The translations under genes and the position numbers were made by a program. Below, piece by piece: positions 17,631 through 24,693 of a stretch of DNA of 64,000 nt (its first letter is position 1; the number at the start of each line of letters is the position of its first letter). Origin of the DNA: UBA9611 sp965237595 (lineage in GTDB: Bacteria; Chloroflexota; Dehalococcoidia; Lucifugimonadales; UBA3495); NCBI GenBank assembly GCA_965237595.1, contig CBDEFY010000001.1, positions 62,001-126,000 on the forward strand. The letters run 5' to 3'. Under the pieces are notes generated by a model. It was not told the origin of the DNA, ran no database searches, and saw only the letters and a list, made by a program, of their open reading frames with translations.

Positions 17631-17785
17631 ACCCGTTCTCCCTTCCTCCGCCACAACGTGCACCACGGGCGTCGGGGCACCGGGCAATCTGAGACCGGTG
17701 AGACCCCGTCAGGAGGCGTCCAGATTCGCCCGGACGGACAAGCCGGCGGGCAGACGCCTTGCTTTTAGCTTAGATATTTGTCCTT

Positions 17786-17815
17786 ATTTTAAAATTAATT
17801 TTAAATTTAAGTCAA
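17786..17815 (-). promoter_or_regulatory. Candidate sigma70 promoter for the PPC/cohesin/dockerin operon
   Basis: On the minus strand TTGACT (17815-17810) and TAAAAT (17791-17786) are separated by 18 bases within a strongly AT-rich tract, about 155 bases before the start codon. It points toward the surface-protein operon. Confidence 0.45.
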
Positions 17816-17888
17816 TCAAATACGCCACCTGATCGGAGACAAATGGCGTACAGGCAGGATTGTCGAGGCAGGAGGTTGCCTCAAAACT

Positions 17889-18061
17889 GTCATTCAGAGG
17901 AGCGCGGTCCCGATGGAATCGGGAAAGCATCTCGTTGCTCCACGAAGAAAGGCCGCTGCCGGTTCGAAACAAGGCGGACGCCACGCAACGAGACCCCGCT
18001 CCTTCTGCGGAAGGAGCGGGGTGACAAATGAAGCGTACATGAAGCCCCGATGACATCGGGG
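17889..18061. repeat. Composite intergenic hairpin repeat (GTCATTC type)
   Basis: The block contains CCCGAT-GGA-ATCGGG (about 17909-17923), a perfect 12-bp stem ACCCCGCTCCTT / AAGGAGCGGGGT (17993-18022), and CCCCGAT-GAC-ATCGGGG (18045-18061). It also holds CTCGTTGC opposite GCAACGAG. It starts with GTCATTC and includes ATCTCGTTG, both also found around another hairpin at 48481-48522, so it is a member of a dispersed repeat family. Confidence 0.65.
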
Positions 18062-18285
18062 TGACGGGCCATTATTATCACTTTTGAGGCAAAGCTCCGA
18101 GTAGGGAAAGAGGTAAGGCCTACGGGGAGTAGATGTCGGTTTGAGGATAGAAAGCGTACCAGAACCGGCAGCCATATATCGCAAGGTGATCCGGATGTAC
18201 GACGAACGACTTCGCTGGATGGATGGGACGTCTTTTTGATACCGGATAGACCCACGAGGGTGCACGGCCGGGCTTGGTAGCCGGG

Positions 18286-19464
18286 TTATTGGGACTCCCG
18301 GAACAGCTCCCGGCCGATGATCAGGCGGCGTATCTCGCTGGTACCGGCGCCGATCTCGTACAGCTTGGCGTCCCGCAGGAGCCGGCCGGTGGGGAAATCG
18401 TTTATGTAGCCGTTGCCGCCAAGAGTCTGCACGGCTTGCAGGGCAACCTGGGTGGCCCGTTCGGCGGCAAACAGCAGGCATCCGGCGGCGTCTTTGCGGT
18501 TGGTCTCGCCCCGGTCGGCGGCCCGCGCCACTGCGTACACGTAGGACTGGCAGGCCGAAAGCGAGGTGTACATATCAGCCAGTTTGGCTTGGATCAATTG
18601 GAACTCGCCGATGGGCTGGCCGAACTGCTCCCGCTGGTGGACGTAGGGCACCACGGCGTCCAAACACGCCTGCATGATGCCCAGCGGTCCTCCGGACAGT
18701 ACCAGGCGCTCGTAGTCCAACCCGCTCATCAGCACCTGGACGCCGTGGCCGTCTTCCCCCAGCAAATTCTCCTCCGGCACTTCGCAGTCTTGGAAGACCA
18801 ACTCCGACGTATTGGACCCGCGCATGCCCAGCTTGTCCAGCTTCTGGGCTGGCTGGAATCCGGTGAAACCCTTTTCGATGAGGAAGGCGGAGATGCCGTG
18901 GGAGCCTGCTTCGGGGTCGGTCTTGCCGTAGACCACCAGCGTGTCGGCGTCGGGGCCGTTGGTGATCCACATCTTGCTGCCGTTCAAGACGTAGCGGTCG
19001 CCCCGTTTCTCGGCCCGGAGGGCCATGCTCACCACGTCGGAACCGGCCTCGGGTTCGCTCATGGCCAGCGCTCCGACGTGCTCTCCGCTGATTAGTTTTG
19101 GCAAGTAGCGCCGCTTCTGGTCATCGTTGCCGTTCCGGTATATCTGGTTGACGCAGAGATTGGAATGGGCACCGTAACTGAGGCCCACGCTGGGCGAGCC
19201 CCGGGATATCTCTTCCATCGTGACGGTGTGGGCCAGGTAGCCAAGTCCGGCGCCCCCGTATTCCTCGGAGACGGTGATGCCCAAGAGTCCCAACTCGCCA
19301 ATCTTGGGCCACAGGTCCCTGGGAAACTCGTCGGTCTGGTCGATATCCTCGGCGCGAGGGGCAATCTCCTGGGACGAGAACTGCCGCACCGTCTCCCGAA
19401 TGATGTCGATGGTCTCACCCAAGGAGTGGTCCAAAGAACTGTAAGAAGGCCTTCTGGATGTCAT
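18286..19464 (-). CDS. ivd: Acyl-CoA dehydrogenase, isovaleryl-CoA dehydrogenase type
   Basis: This 392-aa flavoprotein has the acyl-CoA dehydrogenase signature (ALAMSEPEAGSD at 131-142; KMWITNG at 164-170). The C-terminal motif is LGGNGYINDFPTGRLLRDAKLYEIGAGTSE. Glu252 in LDYERLVLSGGPLG sits at the helix-G catalytic position used by isovaleryl-CoA dehydrogenase. Most other family members instead have the catalytic Glu in the YGG...GTSE region, where this protein has GAGTSE. It would convert isovaleryl-CoA to 3-methylcrotonyl-CoA in leucine breakdown, passing electrons to ETF. The ribosome-binding site is weak. It follows the CoA ligase gene by 27 bases and is the last gene of the acyl-CoA cluster. 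Confidence 0.88.
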   Translation of the reverse strand: MTSRRPSYSSLDHSLGETIDIIRETVRQFSSQEIAPRAEDIDQTDEFPRDLWPKIGELGLLGITVSEEYGGAGLGYLAHTVTMEEISRGSPSVGLSYGAHSNLCVNQIYRNGNDDQKRRYLPKLISGEHVGALAMSEPEAGSDVVSMALRAEKRGDRYVLNGSKMWITNGPDADTLVVYGKTDPEAGSHGISAFLIEKGFTGFQPAQKLDKLGMRGSNTSELVFQDCEVPEENLLGEDGHGVQVLMSGLDYERLVLSGGPLGIMQACLDAVVPYVHQREQFGQPIGEFQLIQAKLADMYTSLSACQSYVYAVARAADRGETNRKDAAGCLLFAAERATQVALQAVQTLGGNGYINDFPTGRLLRDAKLYEIGAGTSEIRRLIIGRELFRESQ

Positions 19465-19491
19465 GGTGTCGTCTCGTTGGAAAACGGGGTC

Positions 19492-20892
19492 TTAGAGCGC
19501 GCGCCGGTCGATTGTGCGGCGAGCTTTGAACTGGGTCCGCTCGAATTCCCCGGCTGGCTTCAGTTCTACCGCCACGCTCACCCCGATGGCCCGGCGCAGC
19601 TCCGCCGTGAACCGCTCCCGCAGCGGCTCCAACGCCGCCGGGTCGAACTCCAGGGAGGCGAACGCGCCGTTCAGGACTTCTGCCTGCACCGTCAGCCGGT
19701 CCATCTGGCCCGTCTCCCGCTCCAGCACCAAACGAAACTCTCCGCCGAACTCGTCCATGCTGCGGAGCACGTCTTCGATGCGTGACGGGAACACGTTCTG
19801 TCCCCGGACGATGATCATGTCATCCACCCGGCCGTAGATGCCGGCTACCAGGGTGGGATAGGTCCGGCCGCAGGGGCAGTCCACCATGTCCCAGCGGGCG
19901 ATGTCCCCCGACAAGTACCGGATCATGGGCTGGGAAGTGCGCTCGGTGTGGGAGTAGACGGGCACCCCTTCCTCGCCCAGGGGTAGATTCAGTTTGGACT
20001 GGGGGTCCACCATCTCAGTGTAGACGATGTCCTGCCACAGGTGCATGCCGCCGTCCAAGTGGCGGCAGCCGGAATTGCTCATCCAGGGGGTCATCTCGGC
20101 CATGGTGCCTTGGTCGACGATATAGCAGCCGAAGGTCTCCTCGATCAGGCGGCGAGTCGCGGGGACGCTGGCCCCCGGCTCCCCGGAGAAGAACATGAAC
20201 CGGAAACCGAAGTCCTCTTGGGGGTCGAGCCCCATCTGCCGGGCGGTCTCGGCCAGGTAGAGGGCGTAGGACGGGGTGCCGTAGAGCACGGAAGGTTTGA
20301 CCATGGCCGACCATTCCACCGCCCGTTCGGTCTGGCCCGGCGCACCGCTGCCGAAGGGGAAACAGGTTGCCCCCAGCCGTTCGGCCCCGACCAAAGCTCC
20401 CCAACTGCCCACGTATAGGCTGAATACCGCAGCCACCATGACGGTGTCGCCGGGACGGAGACCAGCACCCCACAGGATACGGGCGTGGGCCTCCGCGATA
20501 CGGTCCCAGTCGTCTTTGCCGATGCCGAACACCGTGGGCCGGCCGGTGGTGCCCGATGTGCCGTGGACCCGGAAGATGTCTTGGAGCGGAACGCAGAGAA
20601 ACCGGCCGTAGGGAGGGTGATCCTCCTGTTCTCTGCGAATATCCTCTTTGGTGAGAATCGGCAGTTGGACGAACTCCTCCAGGCTGGCCAGGTTGGCCGG
20701 GTCAACGGGCGCGTCGCAGTAGAACTCCCGATAGAAACCGGAATACTCGAATGCGTAGCGGACCTGGCGCCGCAGCTTTCCCAGGATGTGCCGGTCCCGC
20801 TCGACCGGCGGCATGGTCTCCAGGTCCGGCGACCAGTACTCCTGGTCCGCGTTCGGGCGGTAGCTATCGGGATATCGAGGAGGCCATTCCAT
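19492..20892 (-). CDS. AMP-forming acyl-CoA ligase, PaaK-like
   Basis: This 466-aa adenylate-forming enzyme has the P-loop-like motif HGTSGTTGRPTVFG (about residues 96-109) and YGTPSYALYLAE. It also has FSGEPGAS, the A5-type region DQGTMAEMTPWMS, and the C-terminal hinge GRVDDMIIVRGQNVFPSRIEDVL. Size and motifs place it with phenylacetate-CoA ligase/coenzyme-F390-synthetase-like ligases. Context: the B12-binding mutase subunit lies 14 bases upstream and isovaleryl-CoA dehydrogenase downstream. A ligase in the mutase operon recalls 2-hydroxyisobutyryl-CoA operons, where a ligase activates the acid; that substrate is an inference here, and phenylacetate or a branched acid remain possible. Confidence 0.82.
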   Translation of the reverse strand: MEWPPRYPDSYRPNADQEYWSPDLETMPPVERDRHILGKLRRQVRYAFEYSGFYREFYCDAPVDPANLASLEEFVQLPILTKEDIRREQEDHPPYGRFLCVPLQDIFRVHGTSGTTGRPTVFGIGKDDWDRIAEAHARILWGAGLRPGDTVMVAAVFSLYVGSWGALVGAERLGATCFPFGSGAPGQTERAVEWSAMVKPSVLYGTPSYALYLAETARQMGLDPQEDFGFRFMFFSGEPGASVPATRRLIEETFGCYIVDQGTMAEMTPWMSNSGCRHLDGGMHLWQDIVYTEMVDPQSKLNLPLGEEGVPVYSHTERTSQPMIRYLSGDIARWDMVDCPCGRTYPTLVAGIYGRVDDMIIVRGQNVFPSRIEDVLRSMDEFGGEFRLVLERETGQMDRLTVQAEVLNGAFASLEFDPAALEPLRERFTAELRRAIGVSVAVELKPAGEFERTQFKARRTIDRRAL

Positions 20893-20906
20893 GCGTGATT
20901 TAGAGG

Positions 20907-21347
20907 TTAAGCGAGGGGCGCCGACCGGCCCCGGCTGACGTTCTGGGTGATGAATTCGGTCATGGAAGTTGTAAAACTTCCCACGGGGAAAACGCCTTTT
21001 ACCCCCATTTCACGCAGCGGCTCCACGTCGTCCTCGGGAATGGTCCCGCCGACCATCAGCACCAGGTCTTCGGCGATTCCCCTTTCTTGAAGGGCTTTGG
21101 CCAAGCGGGGAATCAACCGCATGTGGGCCCCGGAAAGGATGCTGATGCCCACCACGTCCACGTCCTCTTGCAAGGCAGTCTGGGCGACCTGGTCGGGGGT
21201 GACCCGCATGCCCATGTAGACCACCTCCATGCCGGCGTCGCGCATGGCCCTGGCAATCACCTTGATGCCCCGGTCATGCCCGTCCAGGCCCAGCTTGGCC
21301 AGGAGGACTTTGATGTTTCGGTGGTTAGGCGGCTTCGTGGTCTGCAT
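20907..21347 (-). CDS. hcmB: Small B12-binding subunit of acyl-CoA mutase
   Basis: This 146-aa cobalamin-binding domain has the DxHxxG motif (GLDGHDRG; His24 is the lower cobalt ligand). SILSGAH near residue 79 and VGGTIPEDD near 111 complete the nucleotide-tail binding site. As a separate short subunit it matches isobutyryl-CoA-, 2-hydroxyisobutyryl-CoA- and split methylmalonyl-CoA mutases. Its large partner is encoded at 21952-23583. The symbol hcmB is used because of the active-site residues in that partner; function was not otherwise shown. Its ATG lies inside the end of the YgiT-like antitoxin gene (23-base overlap) and has no clear ribosome-binding site, suggesting translational coupling. 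Confidence 0.8.
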   Translation of the reverse strand: MQTTKPPNHRNIKVLLAKLGLDGHDRGIKVIARAMRDAGMEVVYMGMRVTPDQVAQTALQEDVDVVGISILSGAHMRLIPRLAKALQERGIAEDLVLMVGGTIPEDDVEPLREMGVKGVFPVGSFTTSMTEFITQNVSRGRSAPLA

Positions 21348-21582
21348 AAGAAACGATTGAGACCTCGGTGTGGAGCGCTTTCAATCGGGTTAAGAGACCG
21401 TTGAGTTCGTCAGTTACTTTGCCCGAAACAAAGGGTTCGTGGCAACTGCGGCAACTTTCCGCGGGAACATCTTTGACGACAATCACCGTACCTTCGAAAA
21501 CAAAGGGTACGGAGTAAATCCCAGCTTTTAACCGCCCACCGCACAACGGGCAGCAACTACGTTTTTCTTCTGCGCCAGCCAT
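21325..21582 (-). CDS. YgiT-type zinc-finger antitoxin-like protein
   Basis: This 85-aa protein has two CxxC pairs (CPLC near residue 11 and CRSC near residue 44) around a VPFVFEGTVIVVKDVPAESC strand-rich core. It ends with a short helix (TDELNGLLTRLKALH). This is the YgiT/MqsA N-terminal zinc-domain pattern that commonly accompanies DUF4258-type toxins; the MqsA DNA-binding domain is absent. The gene overlaps the decayed toxin upstream by about 26 bases and the B12 subunit downstream by 23 bases. It is thus embedded in the mutase operon. With its toxin disrupted it may persist only as part of the transcript. Confidence 0.65.
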   Translation of the reverse strand: MAGAEEKRSCCPLCGGRLKAGIYSVPFVFEGTVIVVKDVPAESCRSCHEPFVSGKVTDELNGLLTRLKALHTEVSIVSYADHEAA

Positions 21583-21801
21583 CTTGCCATTCCTTTGAGT
21601 CGGGTCTGTATACGGTTACAACAAGTAACCTGCTGTTTTCCCTGTCAATCGCCACCACGGCATGAAAAATTTGCCTGATCCGGACGTACCGATAACCAAA
21701 CAATCTGGAAGGATCCTCATTCCAGCAGAATGGTCCTCAATTACTTCGCAGTTGAGAAAACCTGTTTCTATGTTCTCACGACTCCAGCCTTCGTTCACCA
21801 A
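21557..21801 (-). pseudogene. DUF4258-like toxin gene, frameshifted and 5'-truncated
   Basis: From about 21801 the minus strand encodes VNEGWSRENIETGFLNCEV and ILPDCLVIG. Near 21680 the coding signal moves to another frame: VRIRQIFHAVVAIDREN, then RLLVVTVYRPDSKEW, ending with a stop at 21557-21559. The joined product resembles the short DUF4258 (RelE-like) toxins. Upstream, residues HAILEL continue in frame but a stop codon precedes them without a start codon. Both the missing start and the frameshift suggest inactivation. Its end overlaps the YgiT-like gene, the usual gene arrangement for this toxin-antitoxin type. Confidence 0.5.
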
Positions 21802-21951
21802 CTCTAGGATAGCATGACGTTACCAAAATATGGCCCGCCTCTCAGGGTCGGACCTGTTTCTCTCCGCGGTTTGCCGCACGGAAAGTTGCTTGGAAGTATC
21901 GTCCATGCTCTCCAAGGGATGAGGAGATCGTGGGGCGCAATCCAGATTGGC

Positions 21952-23583
21952 CTAAAACACCCCTGGGTCCACGTACTCGCCGTACACGTCCCGCATGGTG
22001 TCCAGGATCTCGCCTTCGGTGGCCAGCGCGCCCACCGCCTCCAGGACCGGCGGCATCAGGTTCTTGTCGTCCCGGGCCGCCTGCTTCAGCGAGGCTAGGG
22101 CCGACTTAACGTCGGCGGCGCTTCGTCCGCTGCGGGTCTCGGCCAACCGTCCCTTCTGCCATTCCTCTTCTTCGGGGTCGAACTGGAACAATTCCAGCTT
22201 CTGAGCGTTCTGCGACTGGTACTGGTTCAGGCCCACTACGACTTGGTCTCCGCTCTCGATCCTGAGTTGGTACTCGTAGGCCGACCGGGCAATCTCCCGC
22301 TCGATGTAGCCGGTGTCGATGGCCTGGAGCATGCCACTTTTCAAGGGGTAGACGCCCGCGCCCATCGCTTCGATTTTTGAGATGTACTCCCAAGCGGCCT
22401 CTTCGATGTTGTTGGTCATGCTCTCCAAGAAATAGGACCCGCCCAGGGGGTCCACAGTATTGGCCACCCCCGACTCGTGGGCCAAGATAAGCTGGGTGGC
22501 CAGGGACATGCGCATGGCCTCTTCGGAGGGGATGTCGAAGGCCTCGTCATAGCCGCTGACGTGGAGGGATTGAGTTCCGCCCAAGACCGCCGCCAATGCC
22601 TGCAGGGTGCCGCGGGCGATGTTGTTCTGAGGGTCTTGCCGCATCAGCGTCGAACCCAGGGTCTGGGTATGGAACCGCAAGCGCATGGACTCGGGCTGAT
22701 GGGCTTTGTAACGGTCCTTCATGATGCGGGCCCACATGCGCCGCGCCGCCCGGAATTTGGCCACTTCTTCGAAAACGTCGTTGTGGCAGCCGAAGAAGAA
22801 TGACAACCGGGGCGCGAAACTGTCCACGGGCAGGCCACGTTCCAGGGCCGATTCCACATAGGCCATACCCTGGGCGATGGTGAAGGCCAGTTCCTGGACG
22901 GCGTCGGAGCCGCTCTCGCGGATGTGGTAGCCGGATATGGAGATGGTGTACCAGTTGGGCACGTGTTCGGTGCAAAAGTCCACGATGTCCGTGGTCAGCT
23001 TGAGCGACGGGCCGGGACCCAAGGTAAAGGTCTTCTGCCCGTGGAACTCCTTTAATGAGTCGTTCTGGACCGTGCCCCGAAGCGTGTTCCAATTTACGCC
23101 CCGCTGCTGGGCAACGGAAAGAAACATGCCGAGCAGGACGATGGCGGGGTGGTTGATGGTCAAAGACACGCTGACTTGGTCCAATGGAATATCCAAGAAT
23201 AGGTCGTCCATGTCACGGACTGAATCGATGGCCACCCCAAGGCGGCCGACCTCGCCCTCGGCCAGTTCGTGGTCCGAGTCGTAGCCCGTCAGGGTGGGGT
23301 GGTCGAAGTCGGTGCTAATGCCGGTCTGGCCGTGGTCCAGCAAGAAGCGGTAGCGCTCGTTGGTGGCTTTGGCGGTCCCGAAGCCGGCTATTTGACGCCG
23401 GGTCCACAATCGGCCCAGGTACATGTTGGGATATGGCCCGCGGGTGAAGGGGTACTCGCCGGGTTGACCGAGGTCGCGGGCGAAATCGGAGCCGGCGATG
23501 TCGTCCGCTGTGTAGACCGGTTTAATCTCCAAGCCTGAGGGACCGTGTTTCGGTTGTTCCTTGCCGTCTGTGTTGCCCGCCAT
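21952..23583 (-). CDS. hcmA: Large subunit of B12-dependent acyl-CoA mutase, 2-hydroxyisobutyryl-CoA mutase-like
   Basis: This 543-aa TIM-barrel subunit of the methylmalonyl-CoA-mutase family contains RGPYPNMYLGRLWTRRQIAGFG, SVSLTINHPA, GTVQNDSLKEF and ISISGYHIRESGSDAVQE. The residue that is Tyr89 in methylmalonyl-CoA mutase is Ile65 here (codon 23391-23389). The position of Ala in AFDLP is Asp92 (23310-23308). The position of Arg207 is Gln183 (23037-23035). Ile/Asp/Gln with spacings 27 and 118-27 equals Ile90/Asp117/Gln208 of 2-hydroxyisobutyryl-CoA mutase. I start at ATG 23583, with AGGAA upstream; the longer frame to 23625 runs into a repeat. The MeaB-type chaperone gene is not in the window. 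Reaction inferred: 2-hydroxyisobutyryl-CoA to 3-hydroxybutyryl-CoA. Confidence 0.85.
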   Translation of the reverse strand: MAGNTDGKEQPKHGPSGLEIKPVYTADDIAGSDFARDLGQPGEYPFTRGPYPNMYLGRLWTRRQIAGFGTAKATNERYRFLLDHGQTGISTDFDHPTLTGYDSDHELAEGEVGRLGVAIDSVRDMDDLFLDIPLDQVSVSLTINHPAIVLLGMFLSVAQQRGVNWNTLRGTVQNDSLKEFHGQKTFTLGPGPSLKLTTDIVDFCTEHVPNWYTISISGYHIRESGSDAVQELAFTIAQGMAYVESALERGLPVDSFAPRLSFFFGCHNDVFEEVAKFRAARRMWARIMKDRYKAHQPESMRLRFHTQTLGSTLMRQDPQNNIARGTLQALAAVLGGTQSLHVSGYDEAFDIPSEEAMRMSLATQLILAHESGVANTVDPLGGSYFLESMTNNIEEAAWEYISKIEAMGAGVYPLKSGMLQAIDTGYIEREIARSAYEYQLRIESGDQVVVGLNQYQSQNAQKLELFQFDPEEEEWQKGRLAETRSGRSAADVKSALASLKQAARDDKNLMPPVLEAVGALATEGEILDTMRDVYGEYVDPGVF

Positions 23584-23603
23584 GTCGTTCCTCGTTTCTA
23601 GCA

Positions 23604-23643
23604 CGTAGGGGCCTCCCGATCCCATCGGGACCGTGCCCCTACG
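23604..23643. repeat. REP-like palindrome upstream of mutase gene
   Basis: Outer arms CGTAGGGGC (23604-23612) and GCCCCTACG (23635-23643) enclose an inner stem TCCCGAT-CCC-ATCGGGA. The outer arms match the palindrome at 13470-13500; the inner stem matches the CCCGAT hairpins at 17.9 kb. Confidence 0.75.
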
Positions 23644-23664
23644 GTGATGCGCAATCGACGGTGA

Positions 23665-24543
23665 TCACCCAACCCGAACGTATTTGTCGACGCTCTTCTC
23701 GGCGCCAAGTGACAGGTACAGGTCGCCGTGGGCGTCCACCCACGAACCGTGGGCCGAGATGCACGGGAACCGTTCCAAAACCTTGCCGTCGCCGTCCAGC
23801 ACGCTCATCTGGGCCGGGCCGGTCTTGGTGGGCCTTTCGGAAGTGTAGAAGATGCCCTCGCTGTCCTGGGAGATATCCAGGGGCCGCTGCATGTCGGTCC
23901 ACATGGTGATGTAGTCTCCGTCGGGAGAGAACACTTGGACGCGGCTGTTCTCACGGTCGCAGAGGTAGACTTGGCCGTTGTCGGCAACAATCAGGCTGTG
24001 CGGCAGGTGGAACTGGTTGGGGCCGCCCTTGCCCGGCTCGCCCCAGGATGAGATCAGGTCGCCGGCCGCCGAGAAACGGTGGACGCGGGCGTTGCGGTAG
24101 CCGTCGGAGATGTAGAGGTCGCCGTTGGGCGCGGGTACCATCTCGGTCACGTAATTGAAGGGCCCGGCCGAGCGGGGGCAGACATCGCCCGCCGTCTCGC
24201 AGCCGGTGTCCGAGTACTCGCCTTTGGTGCCGATGGACAGAAGGGACATGCCGTCCAAAGTGCACTTCATGGCGATGGAGCCTTCCCGGTCGGTGAGATA
24301 GGCGATGTCGTCCTTAATGAAGATGCCGTGGGGGTCGTCAAACATGCCCGTGCCCCAGGAATTGAGAAAATTGCCATCCCGGTCAAAGACCAAAACCGGT
24401 GGGTCCTTGCGCTGGAACAGATAGACCCGGTCCTGGGAGTCGGTGGCCACCGCGCTGGCCGTGCCCATTTCCTGGCCCGCGGGCAGCTTGGCCCAGTTGG
24501 GGATGTATTCGTAAGTGTATTTGCCGCTTCCTACCGTGGCCAT
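23665..24543 (-). CDS. NHL-repeat beta-propeller protein
   Basis: This 292-aa protein is made of repeated NHL-type blades: GTASAVATDSQDRVYLFQR, FDDPHGIFIKDDIAYLTDRE, PFNYVTEMVPAPNGDLYISD, HLPHSLIVADNGQVYLCDRE, and a final blade near GSWVDAHGDLYLSLG. The pattern resembles peptidyl-alpha-hydroxyglycine lyase-like propellers in bacteria. No signal peptide is evident, so it is probably cytoplasmic. GGAGGG precedes the ATG. It lies 82 bases upstream of the mutase large subunit on the same strand, with a REP-like palindrome between. Any role in acyl-CoA metabolism is unproven; lactonase-like or scaffold functions are alternatives. Confidence 0.75.
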   Translation of the reverse strand: MATVGSGKYTYEYIPNWAKLPAGQEMGTASAVATDSQDRVYLFQRKDPPVLVFDRDGNFLNSWGTGMFDDPHGIFIKDDIAYLTDREGSIAMKCTLDGMSLLSIGTKGEYSDTGCETAGDVCPRSAGPFNYVTEMVPAPNGDLYISDGYRNARVHRFSAAGDLISSWGEPGKGGPNQFHLPHSLIVADNGQVYLCDRENSRVQVFSPDGDYITMWTDMQRPLDISQDSEGIFYTSERPTKTGPAQMSVLDGDGKVLERFPCISAHGSWVDAHGDLYLSLGAEKSVDKYVRVG

Positions 24544-24693
24544 GATGAATTCCCTCCTGCCAACAAATCAATTAGTCGTTTGAATCAACGACGCTAGACG
24601 TGCCAACGAGTCCAAAGCCACGCCTGGCAACTGCTCCAATACTAACACAGGAGGGAGTGGCAGACCCGATATACCGCCTAGGGCCGAAGCGCT

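Larger units (their letters stand above)
17631..18285. other. Long intergenic region with promoter and composite hairpins
   Basis: This 655-base non-coding stretch lies upstream of the surface-protein gene and downstream of the acyl-CoA dehydrogenase gene. It contains an AT-rich segment with a promoter candidate (17786-17815) and a composite hairpin repeat (17889-18061), both listed separately. Open frames here are short, overlap the hairpins and have no ribosome-binding sites. Confidence 0.6.

Noticed and set aside
17784..18481. Short open frames around 17.8-18.5 kb on the minus strand
   Set aside because: They overlap the hairpin repeats and the end of the acyl-CoA dehydrogenase gene, have no ribosome-binding sites and no recognisable sequence.
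21952..23583. Simple annotation as methylmalonyl-CoA mutase
   Set aside because: The substrate-pocket residues are Ile/Asp/Gln rather than Tyr/Ala/Arg.
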